Below the pieces are notes generated by a model. That model worked only from the letters and a program-made list of their open reading frames with translations, did no database searches and was not told the origin of the DNA. Positions 9,392 to 19,822 of a stretch of DNA of 64,000 nt are shown in pieces. Numbering within the stretch: position 1 is the first letter of the stretch; each line of letters begins with the position of its first letter. Location of the stretch: positions 1-64,000 of the forward strand of contig CAMVHB010000004.1 of assembly GCA_947167155.1 (NCBI GenBank). The letters run 5' to 3'. Source of the DNA: an uncultured Lachnospiraceae bacterium. Its GTDB lineage: Bacteria; Bacillota; Clostridia; Lachnospirales; Lachnospiraceae. A program made the position numbers and the translations under genes.

Positions 9392-9841
9392 TTATTTTTC
9401 TTCGGAAACGATGACCTTGAGATCCGCGGTGACCTCAGGATGGAGCTTGATCTTCACGGTATATTCGCCAAGCGCCTTCAGATTTTCATCCAGGACGAGT
9501 TTTTTCCTGTCAACTACGAGACCGTGCTGCGCCTTCAGGGATTCTGCGATCTCCTTTGAGGAGACGGAACCAAAGGTCTTGCCGTTCTCTCCGGTCTTCA
9601 TGGAAACGGAAACGGAAAGGGCTTCAATCTTTTTCTGAAGCTCAAGCGCATCTTCCTTTCTTTCCGCTGCAAGCGCGATATCATGCTGCTTTTTGAGTTT
9701 AAGGCTGTTCAAGTTCGCAGGCGTTGCTTCAACTGCCTGCTTTTTCTTTATCAGGACGTTTCGCGCGAAGCCGTCCGGAACCTCTATTACCTCGCCCCTT
9801 TTGCCATGGGGGCGTACATCCTCAAGAAGTATTACTTTCAT
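9392..9841 (-). CDS. rplI: 50S ribosomal protein bL9
   Basis: MKVILLEDVRPHGKRGEVIEVPDGFARNVLIKKKQAVEAT. Confidence 0.97.
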   Translation of the reverse strand: MKVILLEDVRPHGKRGEVIEVPDGFARNVLIKKKQAVEATPANLNSLKLKKQHDIALAAERKEDALELQKKIEALSVSVSMKTGENGKTFGSVSSKEIAESLKAQHGLVVDRKKLVLDENLKALGEYTVKIKLHPEVTADLKVIVSEEK

Positions 9842-9856
9842 TTTGTGTCTCTCCTT

Positions 9857-11872
9857 TCAGAGCTTGATCAGACCTTCGCCTATCATATCGTCTATGACGT
9901 TTTCTATCCTCTCAATGACCTCCGTAACGCTGGCATCCGCTATCTGAGCTCCGGCTACGTTCAGATGACCGCCGCCACCCAGCCGTTCCATGATGTTCTG
10001 GACATCGATCTCGTCGATGGAACGGGAGCTTACATAGATCTTTCCGTCAAAATCAGTAAGTACGAAGGAGGCCTTGATGCCTACTATGTTCAAAAGCTCA
10101 TTCGACGCCTGTGCACCGACAATCGTAGGGCTTTCGAGGCCGCCTGCCGGACAGACGGAGATAGCGAAGGCGTTCCTGTAGACCGTCGCATTCCGGACGA
10201 TCTCGGCGCGCGCCTTGTAAGCGTCCATGTTTTCCCGAAGCATCTTCCGCACCCTGACGACATCAGCTCCCTTTCTCCTGAGATAAGCCGCGGCTTCAAA
10301 GGTACGGACACCTGTCTTTGCAAGGAAGTTGTTCGTGTCAATAAGGATCCCGGCGTAAATGCTGTCCGCCTCCCGGGGCGCAAGCTTGATCTCATCAGAG
10401 ATATACTGAAGGATCTCTGCTATCATCTCGCAGGCGCTTGAGGAATAAGGCTCGATATATGACAATACCGTATTCTCCATTCTCTCATCGCCCTGGCGGT
10501 GATGGTCTATGACTATTACATTTCTGTTGTTTGAAAGCAGCTCGGGGCACTCGGTATAGGAAGGTCTGTTGGTATCGACGACAACAACGAGAGTATTGTC
10601 GGTAAGCCTCTCCTTTGCTTCATCCGACTTTATGAACATATCCGCGGGGTAGCCGTTTTCCGTGGTAAACATATCAACTATGGGATGAAGCGAGGTAGTG
10701 ATCGTATCTAATACGATATGGCATTCCTTTGAAAGCTCCCTTGCGGCGCAGAACACACCGATGCCGGCACCCACGGCGTCGACATCGGAGATCTGATGTC
10801 CCATCACCAGGACCTTGTCCTTTGCCGTCATTATCTCCCTGATGGCCTCGGCCTTCACCCTTGCCTTTACGCGGGTATTCTTCTCGATCTCCTTTGCCCT
10901 GACACCGAAATATGAAAGACTTCCGCTGTCCTTCACTACCGCCTGCGAGCCGCCTCGCGCAAGAGCGATATCAATGGCGCTCCGGGCAAATTCAGCATTC
11001 TTCTGATAGGATCCGCCGTTTAAGCCTATACCGATAGATACCGTAAGCTCGACATCATTCCCCATCTTGGTCTGCTTCATGTCCTCGAGGATGGAAAACT
11101 TATTATCTTCAAGCTTTTTTAAATACTTGTTCTGGAAGATAATGAAATACTTGTCCTTTTCTATCTTCCTGATGATGGCATCCGCTTCCTGAAAATAACG
11201 GGTGATCTTGCGGTCAATGACCGCCGTAAGGAGCGACTGCTTGACGGTCTCGACGGTCTCCATGGTCTCCTCGTAATTGTCTATATAAAGGAGAGCGCAG
11301 CAAAGGCGCATATCGAAGTTTTCCTGCTTGAGCCTCTCATCCTCCGTTCTGTCAAAGAGAATGAGTGTAATGAGGTTCTGATCCTTTCCCATGGTAGCGC
11401 GCTCGAACACGCCGAGATAAATTCTGCCATCCTTCTCAAGCCGGAGTGAAAAATCCGGATTCTCGTTCTTTAAGAGCCATTCTCTCGTAATCTCCGGAAA
11501 ATAAGACGAAACAGGCTTTGAATAGACCTTTTCCGATTCACTCATAAGCTCTGTGAAAAGATCGTTCTGCCAGAGGATGCGCCCTTCCGCGTCCATAACG
11601 ATATAGGGCATCTGCAGATGTTCAAGAAACTGCTTCTGCATCGAGTTGTAGTCGGTCGCGAGAGTCATCATCTCTTCCGCGAGCCGCTTTACGGAAAGTT
11701 TGTAGAGACTGATAACGGTGAGGGCATAGGCGATGACTATGAGGATCGAGACAAAGCCGGCCTTCTCGCTGTATAGAAAAAGAAAAACTGCCGCCGCCGC
11801 ATAGACTATTATCATAAAGAGCGGCATCCGGAGATAACCCGCAGCTTTTCCCCTGTATTCCTGTGTGTTCAT
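9857..11872 (-). CDS. gdpP: GdpP/YybT-type DHH-DHHA1 cyclic-di-AMP phosphodiesterase
   Basis: Two N-terminal TMs, PAS and degenerate GGDEF, DHH (VIDHHRQGDE), GGGGHLNVAGAQ; gdpP-rplI-dnaB order. Confidence 0.93.
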   Translation of the reverse strand: MNTQEYRGKAAGYLRMPLFMIIVYAAAAVFLFLYSEKAGFVSILIVIAYALTVISLYKLSVKRLAEEMMTLATDYNSMQKQFLEHLQMPYIVMDAEGRILWQNDLFTELMSESEKVYSKPVSSYFPEITREWLLKNENPDFSLRLEKDGRIYLGVFERATMGKDQNLITLILFDRTEDERLKQENFDMRLCCALLYIDNYEETMETVETVKQSLLTAVIDRKITRYFQEADAIIRKIEKDKYFIIFQNKYLKKLEDNKFSILEDMKQTKMGNDVELTVSIGIGLNGGSYQKNAEFARSAIDIALARGGSQAVVKDSGSLSYFGVRAKEIEKNTRVKARVKAEAIREIMTAKDKVLVMGHQISDVDAVGAGIGVFCAARELSKECHIVLDTITTSLHPIVDMFTTENGYPADMFIKSDEAKERLTDNTLVVVVDTNRPSYTECPELLSNNRNVIVIDHHRQGDERMENTVLSYIEPYSSSACEMIAEILQYISDEIKLAPREADSIYAGILIDTNNFLAKTGVRTFEAAAYLRRKGADVVRVRKMLRENMDAYKARAEIVRNATVYRNAFAISVCPAGGLESPTIVGAQASNELLNIVGIKASFVLTDFDGKIYVSSRSIDEIDVQNIMERLGGGGHLNVAGAQIADASVTEVIERIENVIDDMIGEGLIKL

Positions 11873-11966
11873 GAATTGATAGTGCGTCCTTCCTCCATCC
11901 GACCCGGTCGGAAAGTCAAAATCGGAGTGTATTATACACTATTTGCAGGGAATAGACAAACCACGT

Positions 11967-12015
11967 AAAAACAAAGCGGGAGGTGGCACTTCATGCCACC
12001 CCCCCGCTTTGTTTT
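11967..12015. terminator. Rho-independent terminator downstream of SleB-like gene
   Basis: aaaacaaagcgggaggtggca-cttca-tgccacccccccgctttgtttt. Confidence 0.9.
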
Positions 12016-12028
12016 CACATCATTATTT

Positions 12029-13345
12029 CTAAAAAAAGACCACTCTTCCGATCACCACTCCGGAATGACCGCTGCTTGCGAGCTTGAAACTCATTGCGCC
12101 GCCGGTGGGATCGACACCGTTTATCGCGTCCTGTGCTGCCTCATAGCAGAAATGCCCGTTTGCGATAGCCCGGTCAAGAACGCCGGTCCAGGTGGGAGAA
12201 TAAGCCCAAGGGTCATAGATCGCGCCCCTTATTGTATTTGAATATATCCCGCTCTTCATCCTGTTGATGACGGTAGCGCCGACAGCAACCTGTCCCTCGT
12301 AGGATTCCGACCCGGCCTCGCAGTAAATAAGTGCCGCGAGAAGATCAAGGTCACTCGCAGAAGCGGAGACCGATTCATTTTTCCTGTAAGTGGAACTTGA
12401 AGAACTAACCTGGGAAGACGACTTCGCAGCCGCAGCCTTCTTCTTCGCTTCCTCAGCTGCCTTTTCAGCAGCTCTTTCAGCAGCCTTGATCTGCGCGTAC
12501 TCTTCAACTGTAAGCCCTGCGGAAAGTGGCTGTCCTATGGTCACATACTCGTTCTTGACATAGCCGGTAAGCTTTCCCTTTGTAACCTTTGTCCAGCCGC
12601 CCTGGGTATCATATGAAAGATCGACCGTCGCGGATTCTCCGCTGTTCAAAGCTGTAACTATATCAGAATCCACAGTAGCATCTGCCCTGACACGAAGTCC
12701 GTCGATATTTGACGTTGCACTTAAAGGATGGATCGCTGATACGAAATTAAAGGCTTCCTGACCTCTCAAAAGAAGGTCATCCCTGACGTATCCCGTGACA
12801 TTTCCGGATATTATCTTTGTCCAGCCATCAGCTCTTTCAACGACCTCACCAACATCACCGCGTCGAAGATAGCCTACTACTTCCGAATCAACTGAAGCCC
12901 CCGCTCTGACGTTCAGCTCGCTTTCGACATTCGCACATACTCTGGCTGCCCACTCGTCCTTCGGTGCTTCAGCAACATTTTCTGCTGCGGCCTCAGCCGC
13001 CGGAGCCTCAGCAACTTCGGGAGCTGCGGCATCTTCGGAAGTCACTTCCAAAGAAGCTACTGTCTCTACGGCTACAGCAGGCTCAGCGCTTTCCGCCGTA
13101 AGACTGACATGCGGCTCCGACAGGGTAAGCGCTTCCTGATAAGCAGTATTTTCAAGTGTACTCATAAGACTGGTAGCTCCTGCCGATGCATAGGGACCTA
13201 CTTCCGCCACCCTGGCCATCGATCGAGCTGTAGAGTAAGTATAAGTCGTGTGTCCGGCAACTGCCGATGCACAGAGTGCCGACGTGCAGGCTATTGCCGC
13301 AGCAGCCTGGATAACCCTTCTCTTACTGAAATTCAATCTCATCAT
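12029..13345 (-). CDS. Secreted SH3-domain cell wall hydrolase (SleB/Hydrolase_2 family)
   Basis: Signal-like N-term, two SH3-type repeats, LLAALIYCEAGSESYEGQVAVGATVINRMKSGIYSNTI. Confidence 0.9.
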   Translation of the reverse strand: MMRLNFSKRRVIQAAAAIACTSALCASAVAGHTTYTYSTARSMARVAEVGPYASAGATSLMSTLENTAYQEALTLSEPHVSLTAESAEPAVAVETVASLEVTSEDAAAPEVAEAPAAEAAAENVAEAPKDEWAARVCANVESELNVRAGASVDSEVVGYLRRGDVGEVVERADGWTKIISGNVTGYVRDDLLLRGQEAFNFVSAIHPLSATSNIDGLRVRADATVDSDIVTALNSGESATVDLSYDTQGGWTKVTKGKLTGYVKNEYVTIGQPLSAGLTVEEYAQIKAAERAAEKAAEEAKKKAAAAKSSSQVSSSSSTYRKNESVSASASDLDLLAALIYCEAGSESYEGQVAVGATVINRMKSGIYSNTIRGAIYDPWAYSPTWTGVLDRAIANGHFCYEAAQDAINGVDPTGGAMSFKLASSGHSGVVIGRVVFF

Positions 13346-13349
13346 AATA

Positions 13350-13431
13350 AGTATCTCCGTATATTTTCCACAATTGTGAAAGTCTGATTAAAAAACTTTT
13401 ACAATTGTTGCAAAAATATTGCGGAGATACT
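13350..13431 (-). promoter_or_regulatory. Long imperfect inverted repeat between -10 region and RBS of the SleB-like gene
   Basis: Arms AGTATCTCCGTATATTTTCCACAATTGTGAAAG (13350-13382) and reverse-complement AGTATCTCCGCAATATTTTTGCAACAATTGTAAAAG (13396-13431), 13-nt loop. Confidence 0.85.
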
Positions 13432-13457
13432 ATAGCACCTTAACAACTACTTGTCAA
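13429..13457 (-). promoter_or_regulatory. Sigma-A type promoter TTGACA-N17-TATAGT
   Basis: -35 at 13452-13457 and -10 at 13429-13434 on minus strand. Confidence 0.8.
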
Positions 13458-13533
13458 ATGACTACGCATACCTGCTCCTTAGGACTCGTTCCAAAGCGAT
13501 GTGCGGCAACTGATTTTGGGATCAGGCGTCACT

Positions 13534-15117
13534 TCAGATCTCGAAGAGGTCGGCGTATGCTTTTAATGCGCCATCGGTTTCATGGGCAAGGACCTTCTTT
13601 GCGAGCTTCTTTCCAAGCTGCACGCCTTCCTGGTCGAAGGAGTTCAGGTTCCAGGTGAAGCCCTGGAACATCACCTTGTTTTCAAAGTGGGCAAGGAGGG
13701 CTCCGAGAGCCTTTGGCTCGAGCTTCTTTCCTATGATGAGAGATGAAGGACGGTTTCCTTCGAAATACTTGTTCCTGTCATCATCATCCTTGCCGCAGGC
13801 AAAAGCCATGATCTGCGCTGTTACATTCGCCGCCAGCTTCTTTTGGCTTGTGGAGCCCTCTATAACTACATCGTTTTCCATCTGGCTGTCGAGGAAGCCC
13901 ACGAACTGAAGGGGTATGATGTCAGTTCCCTGATGAAGGAGCTGATAGAAGGAGTGCTGTCCATTTGTTCCGGGCTCTCCGAAGATGACAGGGCCTGTCT
14001 TGTAATTCACCGGCTCACCGAAACGATTCACGGACTTGCCGTTTGATTCCATGTCCAGCTGCTGAAGATGAGCGGGGAAACGGGAAAGCGCCTGTGAATA
14101 AGGAAGAACTGCTGTTGATGACATATCAAGCACATTTCTCTCAAAAACGCCAAGCAGAGCGTCGAGAAGATCCGCATTCTTCCTGATGTCGCTTGAAAGG
14201 GCCTTTTCATCCTCCTCATGGGCTCCTTCAAGAAATTCTGCGAAGACCTCGGGACCGAAAGCCAGGGAGAGCACGGCTCCGCCAACTGCTGAGGTAGAAG
14301 AATAACGCCCGCCGATGTAATCATCCATGAAGAAGGCGTCAAGATAATCAGATGAATGAGCTATGGGAGAAGTCTCGCTGGTAACCGCTATCATATGGCG
14401 GGAGCCGTCAAGACCGGCTTTTTTCAACGCATCCATTACAAAGGTCTGATTCGTGAGGGTTTCAAGCGTCGTTCCTGATTTTGAAACAAGGATGAAGAGG
14501 GAATGTACGACATCGATGCCGTCAAGGACAGCCGAAGCGTCGTCGGGATCTACATTGCTTATGAATCTCGCCTCCATTTTGAAGCAGTTGTTCTTCTTTG
14601 CCCAGTTTTCAAGCGCGAGATACATTGCACGGGGTCCGAGATCCGAGCCGCCGATACCTATCTGTACGACGGTTGTGAACTTCTCGCCCTTTTCATTTGC
14701 TATCTCTCCGCTGTGGACTTTCTTTGCAAACTCTGCGATACGCTCCTGCTGCGTCTTGTAGAATTCCCTCTTGTCCGCTCCGTCCTTTTCAACAACCTTC
14801 CCAAGCTGACCGCGGGTGAGCTGGTGGAGCACGAGCCTCTTTTCTCCGGTATTTATCATCTCGCCGTCGAGAAGAAGCCGGTATTTTTCGATCAGGCCGG
14901 CCTCATCTGAGAGCGCCTGAAGTGCATCGAGTATCTTTTCATCGCAGACGCGGGATGCGTAATTGAAGCAAAGGCCTCCTCCCATTTCGACTGCATATTC
15001 CTTCACTCGCTTTGCGCCATTATCTCCTGCCATCACTTCCTTCAGAACAACCTCATCCCTGAGTTTCAAAAGCTCCTTAAAAGAATCAAGTTCATCAAGA
15101 TTTTTCCATTCAGCCAT
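13534..15117 (-). CDS. pgi: Glucose-6-phosphate isomerase
   Basis: VQIGIGGSDLGPRAMY, SKSGTTLETLTNQ, GGRYSSTSAVGG. Confidence 0.96.
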   Translation of the reverse strand: MAEWKNLDELDSFKELLKLRDEVVLKEVMAGDNGAKRVKEYAVEMGGGLCFNYASRVCDEKILDALQALSDEAGLIEKYRLLLDGEMINTGEKRLVLHQLTRGQLGKVVEKDGADKREFYKTQQERIAEFAKKVHSGEIANEKGEKFTTVVQIGIGGSDLGPRAMYLALENWAKKNNCFKMEARFISNVDPDDASAVLDGIDVVHSLFILVSKSGTTLETLTNQTFVMDALKKAGLDGSRHMIAVTSETSPIAHSSDYLDAFFMDDYIGGRYSSTSAVGGAVLSLAFGPEVFAEFLEGAHEEDEKALSSDIRKNADLLDALLGVFERNVLDMSSTAVLPYSQALSRFPAHLQQLDMESNGKSVNRFGEPVNYKTGPVIFGEPGTNGQHSFYQLLHQGTDIIPLQFVGFLDSQMENDVVIEGSTSQKKLAANVTAQIMAFACGKDDDDRNKYFEGNRPSSLIIGKKLEPKALGALLAHFENKVMFQGFTWNLNSFDQEGVQLGKKLAKKVLAHETDGALKAYADLFEI

Positions 15118-15238
15118 TTTCCGACTTCCTTTCCCAAAACATTATTTTCTTATTCAAGCCCTTTGCTTTTGATTCGCTTGTAGCAATGTGATAGTATCAA
15201 AACAGGTACTGTTTAACAAGGAGGTTTGAGAACCGTTT

Positions 15239-16315
15239 ATGAAGAAAATAATACTGACCGGCGGCGGGACCGCAGGACATGTCACCCCGAATATCGCGCT
15301 CATTCCGGAGCTCAGGCGCCGGGGCTTTGAGATCAAATACATAGGCTCAAAAGATGGGATCGAAAAGAAGCTGATAGAGGCCGAGGGTATCCCCTATTTT
15401 GGAGTCTCCTCCGGAAAGCTGAGGCGCTACCGCTCATTAAAAAATCTCTCTGATCCCTTCAGGGTGCTTAAGGGCTGCAGGGAAGCAAGGAAGATACTCA
15501 AAAAAGAGGCACCCGATATCATCTTCTCCAAGGGCGGCTATGTCAGCGTTCCGGTAATGCTTGCCGGAGAAGCCTTAAAGATCCCCTGCGTCATTCACGA
15601 ATCGGATATGACCCCGGGGCTTGCCAACAGGATCGCGGGCAAAAAGGCAGACGCCTTCTGCTGCAATTTCCCCGAAACGGTTGAGCTTCTGCCGAGCGGC
15701 AAGGCCATACACACCGGAACCCCCATCAGGCAGCAGCTTTTTGAGGGCTCCCGTGAAAAGGGGCTTTCATTTGCGCACCTTTCGGGAAAAAAGCCCGTCC
15801 TCATGATAATATGCGGCTCTCTTGGAAGCGTGGCAGTGAATGGCTTTGTTCGGGAAGGTCTTCCCCGCCTCATTGAAAAGTTCGATATCATCCACCTCAC
15901 GGGAAAGGGGAATCTCGATGAAGGACTTGTCGGAAAATATGATGGTTACAAGCAGTTTGAATATATAAGCGATGAGCTGCCGGACCTCTTCGCCGCAGCC
16001 GATATATTGATCTCAAGAGCCGGAGCAAACGCTATCTGCGAGATAGCTGCTCTCGCAAAGCCAAATGTACTGATACCGCTGCCCCTTTCAGCAAGCCGGG
16101 GCGACCAGATCAAGAATGCCGAGTCCTTTGAAAAACAGGGCTTTTCTGCCGTCCTCGATCAGGACAACTGCACAGCATCTGACGTAGTCGACAAGGTTTT
16201 TGAGGTATATGGCGCACGCGACGCGTATATAGCTAAGATGAAGGAAAACGCGTCCGGAAACGGGGCGATCACAAAGATCGCGGATCTGATCGAGAAGCTG
16301 GCAAATGCCACCTGA
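15239..16315 (+). CDS. murG: UDP-GlcNAc:undecaprenyl-PP-MurNAc-pentapeptide GlcNAc transferase MurG
   Basis: MKKIILTGGGTAGHVTPNIALIPEL, HESDMTPGLANR, SRAGANAICEIAAL. Confidence 0.96.
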   Translation: MKKIILTGGGTAGHVTPNIALIPELRRRGFEIKYIGSKDGIEKKLIEAEGIPYFGVSSGKLRRYRSLKNLSDPFRVLKGCREARKILKKEAPDIIFSKGGYVSVPVMLAGEALKIPCVIHESDMTPGLANRIAGKKADAFCCNFPETVELLPSGKAIHTGTPIRQQLFEGSREKGLSFAHLSGKKPVLMIICGSLGSVAVNGFVREGLPRLIEKFDIIHLTGKGNLDEGLVGKYDGYKQFEYISDELPDLFAAADILISRAGANAICEIAALAKPNVLIPLPLSASRGDQIKNAESFEKQGFSAVLDQDNCTASDVVDKVFEVYGARDAYIAKMKENASGNGAITKIADLIEKLANAT

Positions 16316-16327
16316 CAAAGGCGCCAC

Positions 16328-16738
16328 TCACATACGTAGCTCCTCGCAGAGAGCCTTCTGCGCAGCCGCATCAGCTTCATGCGGTCTCCACGCGAGCATA
16401 GGCGCCTCGCCGGCATATCTGGGGATGAGATGCATATGGAAATGGAATACGGTCTGACCTGCAACCTCATTGTTGTTCTGAACGATATTGAAGCCATCGC
16501 AGGAAAGCATATCAGTCATATGGGTCGCTGCCTTTTTCGCAAGAGTGAGAGTCTTTGAACAAAGCTCGTCGGGCAGCTCATAGATATTCCTGTAGTGCTC
16601 TTTTGGTATGATGAGGGCGTGGCCCCTTGAAGCCGGGGACGCGTCGAGGATGATCCTGAAATCATCATCCTCATATATTGAATTTGTGGGGATGTCCCCG
16701 TTTGCAAGCTTGCAGAATATGCAATTATCGTCTTTCAT
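16328..16738 (-). CDS. HIT family protein
   Basis: DDNCIFCKLANGDIPTNSIYEDDDF, HFHMHLIPRY. Confidence 0.95.
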   Translation of the reverse strand: MKDDNCIFCKLANGDIPTNSIYEDDDFRIILDASPASRGHALIIPKEHYRNIYELPDELCSKTLTLAKKAATHMTDMLSCDGFNIVQNNNEVAGQTVFHFHMHLIPRYAGEAPMLAWRPHEADAAAQKALCEELRM

Positions 16739-16758
16739 CTATTACCTCCTTGTTTCGA

Positions 16759-17805
16759 TCAATCCTCTTTGAAAGGGAAACATCGATCCAGCATCCTTAT
16801 CATCTCAAAACGCCCCCTGGCGGTCATCTCACCTGTGGAAAAGGCCCTCTGAAAGGTCTCCCGGCCGTATGTGATGTTTGTGAGGACATTCAAGGTGATC
16901 CGAAGATACAGGTCATACTGTTCTGTTTCACTGTCATAAGCATCCGCAGCCTCACTCTTTGAAAGGAAGCGGCACTCAACCTCCTGTCCCTTTGCAGCGA
17001 CCAGCATCGATCTTTCCTCATCCGTGATCTCAAAAACAAAGCTTAGCCACTCGTCTGTCTGAGGAACATAAGCCCCCACAAAGGCCCTGATAAGCTCGTT
17101 TTCAGTCTCTTCAGACGTGCCTCCCGCCCCGCCGAGAAGGTTCCGGTACATGGAGGAAAGCTCGATGATGTCCTCCTTCTGCTTCTTCACATATCTGTCG
17201 TCTGTCACGTACTGCGACAGCTGCTCTGACTCCTGAGGGGTGAGGATTATCCTCTGTGTCCTCTGAACACTCTGGGATACCGCCTGCTTGCTGGACGGAA
17301 GGGCCTTCGGTTTCTGAGACAGCGTCCTGTAAAGGTTTTCCGCCTTTTTTTCTATTATCTTTTCAAAATCCCGGTTTGCAGAAAACTCTGCCGCATCAGC
17401 GACATAACCGCAAAGTCCTTCACAAAGCGGCCCTCCAAGGGTCTCCCATGCGTTCTCCAGCGTCAGCATTGCTTCCCGCTCTCCCGTGGTTGTCGAGAGC
17501 ACCACCGGCTGCATATATATGGCCGAGATCAGATCCCGGTTCCCGTAAAGCCACAGGGAATCAAGAAACTCCATCATATAGCCCCCGATCCCGAGCCATT
17601 CCACCGTAGTTGCGAGGATAATGCCGTCGCAGCCCTCGATGGTCTGAGGCAGTGTCGGTATCTGGCTCTTTTGCTCATGGATATCGTATCTTGTAACATC
17701 CACATTGACATTCAACGATTTCAGAACATCCGTCATCCTGTCAAGAACCGCTATGGTCGGATCGACCAGCTCGCCCCTGCCTCCGTAATAAATATTGATC
17801 TTCAT
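16759..17805 (-). CDS. Flavodoxin-like/NADPH-dependent FMN reductase family protein with C-terminal extension (possibly SCP2-like)
   Basis: N-terminal flavodoxin-like fold (MKINIYYGGRGELVDPTIAVLDRM...GCDGIILATTVEWLGIGGYMMEFLDSL). Confidence 0.65.
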   Translation of the reverse strand: MKINIYYGGRGELVDPTIAVLDRMTDVLKSLNVNVDVTRYDIHEQKSQIPTLPQTIEGCDGIILATTVEWLGIGGYMMEFLDSLWLYGNRDLISAIYMQPVVLSTTTGEREAMLTLENAWETLGGPLCEGLCGYVADAAEFSANRDFEKIIEKKAENLYRTLSQKPKALPSSKQAVSQSVQRTQRIILTPQESEQLSQYVTDDRYVKKQKEDIIELSSMYRNLLGGAGGTSEETENELIRAFVGAYVPQTDEWLSFVFEITDEERSMLVAAKGQEVECRFLSKSEAADAYDSETEQYDLYLRITLNVLTNITYGRETFQRAFSTGEMTARGRFEMIRMLDRCFPFKED

Positions 17806-17826
17806 TAAAAAATCCCTCTTCCTTAC

Positions 17827-18507
17827 TCACTCACCGGGGATGCGCCTGTCATGACTCCCGGACAGTTTTTCAGTATAGCACTTTCGTATGATAAAGGGTA
17901 TTCCGTAAATCAAAAAGCAAAGAACAAAGCCTCCAACCAGTCCTCCCACATGTCCTGCGTTATCGACAGAACCGCTTGTAAATCCGAAATACAGGGAAAG
18001 CGCTATCATCACAAGAAGCCTTCTTACGGTATAGCGTTCGTACCTGCCCTTGTGAACCACTATCACCACGAGCATCATCCCCATAATTCCGAATATGGCC
18101 CCGCTGGCACCGCAGGCAAGCGCATATTCCCCGACCCGCAGCATATGAAAAAAGGAAAGCAGACTTCCCGATAATCCCGACAGAAGATAGCATATCAAAA
18201 ATCTGACATGCCCGACGGGGATCTCGACCTCATGCCCTAAGACAACGAGCATCAGCATATTGTTCAAAAGATGAACGGGACCGAAATGAAGAAAGGTTGC
18301 GGTGAACAATCTGTAGTATTCGCCCGAAAGGATGCTCTCCGGCCACATAGCACCATGCTCGAACATGAAGCGGCTGCTCTCTGTATCACCTAAAAGGGCG
18401 AGCACTATCCAGACCAGAACATTTGCCACTGCAAGCGCTATAGTGACGGGACATTCCTTCAGAAATTTTTTGACGCCGGATTGCGACGGTCTTTCATTCA
18501 TATCCAT
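17827..18507 (-). CDS. Rhomboid family intramembrane serine protease
   Basis: FLHFGPVHLLNNM, CGASGAIFGIMG, DNAGHVGGLVGGF. Confidence 0.95.
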   Translation of the reverse strand: MDMNERPSQSGVKKFLKECPVTIALAVANVLVWIVLALLGDTESSRFMFEHGAMWPESILSGEYYRLFTATFLHFGPVHLLNNMLMLVVLGHEVEIPVGHVRFLICYLLSGLSGSLLSFFHMLRVGEYALACGASGAIFGIMGMMLVVIVVHKGRYERYTVRRLLVMIALSLYFGFTSGSVDNAGHVGGLVGGFVLCFLIYGIPFIIRKCYTEKLSGSHDRRIPGE

Positions 18508-18517
18508 GTGGACAAGT

Positions 18518-19822
18518 TTACACTATCCGAAAGACTTCGTCAGCAAATATTATCTTGTCCATCCTTTTCAATCTGACGCTTTCCCTGTAGGAGAGCATTT
18601 TTCCGTTCACAAACGTTCCGTTCTTTGAATTCAGGTCCTCGATGAAATAATCCTCCCCCTGCTTCACTATCTTCGCGTGATGCCTTGAAACGACGGGAGA
18701 ATCAATGACTGCGTCATTGCCTTTTTCTGAGCCTATCCTAAATACCTCCTTGGAAAGAGGATAATCCCGCCCTCTCCCGCACCCTTCATAGGAGAGGAGA
18801 AGCGGACCTCCTGCTGCCGCTCCGCTCATAAGAACCGTCGGCTTTTCAATACTGTCTGTCTCCTCATAGAGGAAATCCAAGGCTTGAGGTGTGTCCCTTT
18901 CGGAAGGAAAAAGCGACTTGAAATGACCCTTCAGCTTCTCCCCTCCCTCCTTCGCTTTTTTTGAGAAAAGACCTTTGAATGAGGCAAAGAACCTTGTGAG
19001 TAGGCTTTCATCCTCCCCGCCGGGGCAGGGATCCTCGTCTTCGTCCTCATACTCATCCCCGTCTTCATATTCATAATCCGGTCTGCCCCGATATCCTGCC
19101 CTTTCGGGCTCCGGAGAGCTCCTTCTCTCTTTGGGACGTTCCTTATCTTTGAGATGTCCTTGCATCCCGGTACGCTCCTGCTCTTTTGGACACTCCGGCT
19201 CTTTTGAACGTTCTTCCGCCAAAAAGAAGTCTCTTTCCTTTTCCCGTGCAGGAGCATTTCCTTCAGCGCTTTCCTTGTCCTCATATTTTGAGATCACCGA
19301 TAGGATCGGATCGAAGGAATCCTTCTCTCTGAGGCTTGCATCATAAAGGCTGTATATGAGCTCGGTTAGACGCATATCCCCCCTCACCGGCTTTTCCGTA
19401 AGAAACCTCATGACAGCTGAAAGCCCGAAGTCGCCCCCGTCATCCTCAAAGGGCATATAAGAAAGAAACAGCCGAAAATCCCCCGAGAACCTTTCAACAA
19501 AGACGGTATCCGGGCTCAGCCTGATATTTTCAGGAGAGATCAGGTACCTGTCAGTCTGGTCGAAGGCTTTTTTGAGTTTTCTTATAACCCCGGAAACTAC
19601 AGGGACAGAAAGCCCCTCCTCTTCAAGAAAGTCCCGCAGTGAGCTCTTTCCCGTGATGTCATAGCAAAACCTCACTTCCCCGTTCATGGTTGAAGTATAG
19701 AAGGAGAGCAGCGAAGGTATATCATTTTCCCTGAGCATTTCCTCCTCATAGGGCTTCATCACAGGTTTTCCCTCAACCGTCATCAGACTTTCCTTAAGAT
19801 TTCTCTCGTAGCTTATCTTCAT
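18518..19822 (-). CDS. FHA domain protein with DUF6382-like N-terminus and acidic low-complexity linker
   Basis: FRIGSEKGNDAVIDSPVVSRHHAKIVKQGEDYFIEDLNSKNGTFVNGK. Confidence 0.9.
   Translation of the reverse strand: MKISYERNLKESLMTVEGKPVMKPYEEEMLRENDIPSLLSFYTSTMNGEVRFCYDITGKSSLRDFLEEEGLSVPVVSGVIRKLKKAFDQTDRYLISPENIRLSPDTVFVERFSGDFRLFLSYMPFEDDGGDFGLSAVMRFLTEKPVRGDMRLTELIYSLYDASLREKDSFDPILSVISKYEDKESAEGNAPAREKERDFFLAEERSKEPECPKEQERTGMQGHLKDKERPKERRSSPEPERAGYRGRPDYEYEDGDEYEDEDEDPCPGGEDESLLTRFFASFKGLFSKKAKEGGEKLKGHFKSLFPSERDTPQALDFLYEETDSIEKPTVLMSGAAAGGPLLLSYEGCGRGRDYPLSKEVFRIGSEKGNDAVIDSPVVSRHHAKIVKQGEDYFIEDLNSKNGTFVNGKMLSYRESVRLKRMDKIIFADEVFRIV

Noticed and set aside
9683-10441. 252-aa plus-strand ORF
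   Set aside because: Antisense to rplI and gdpP; no domain, shadow of conserved genes
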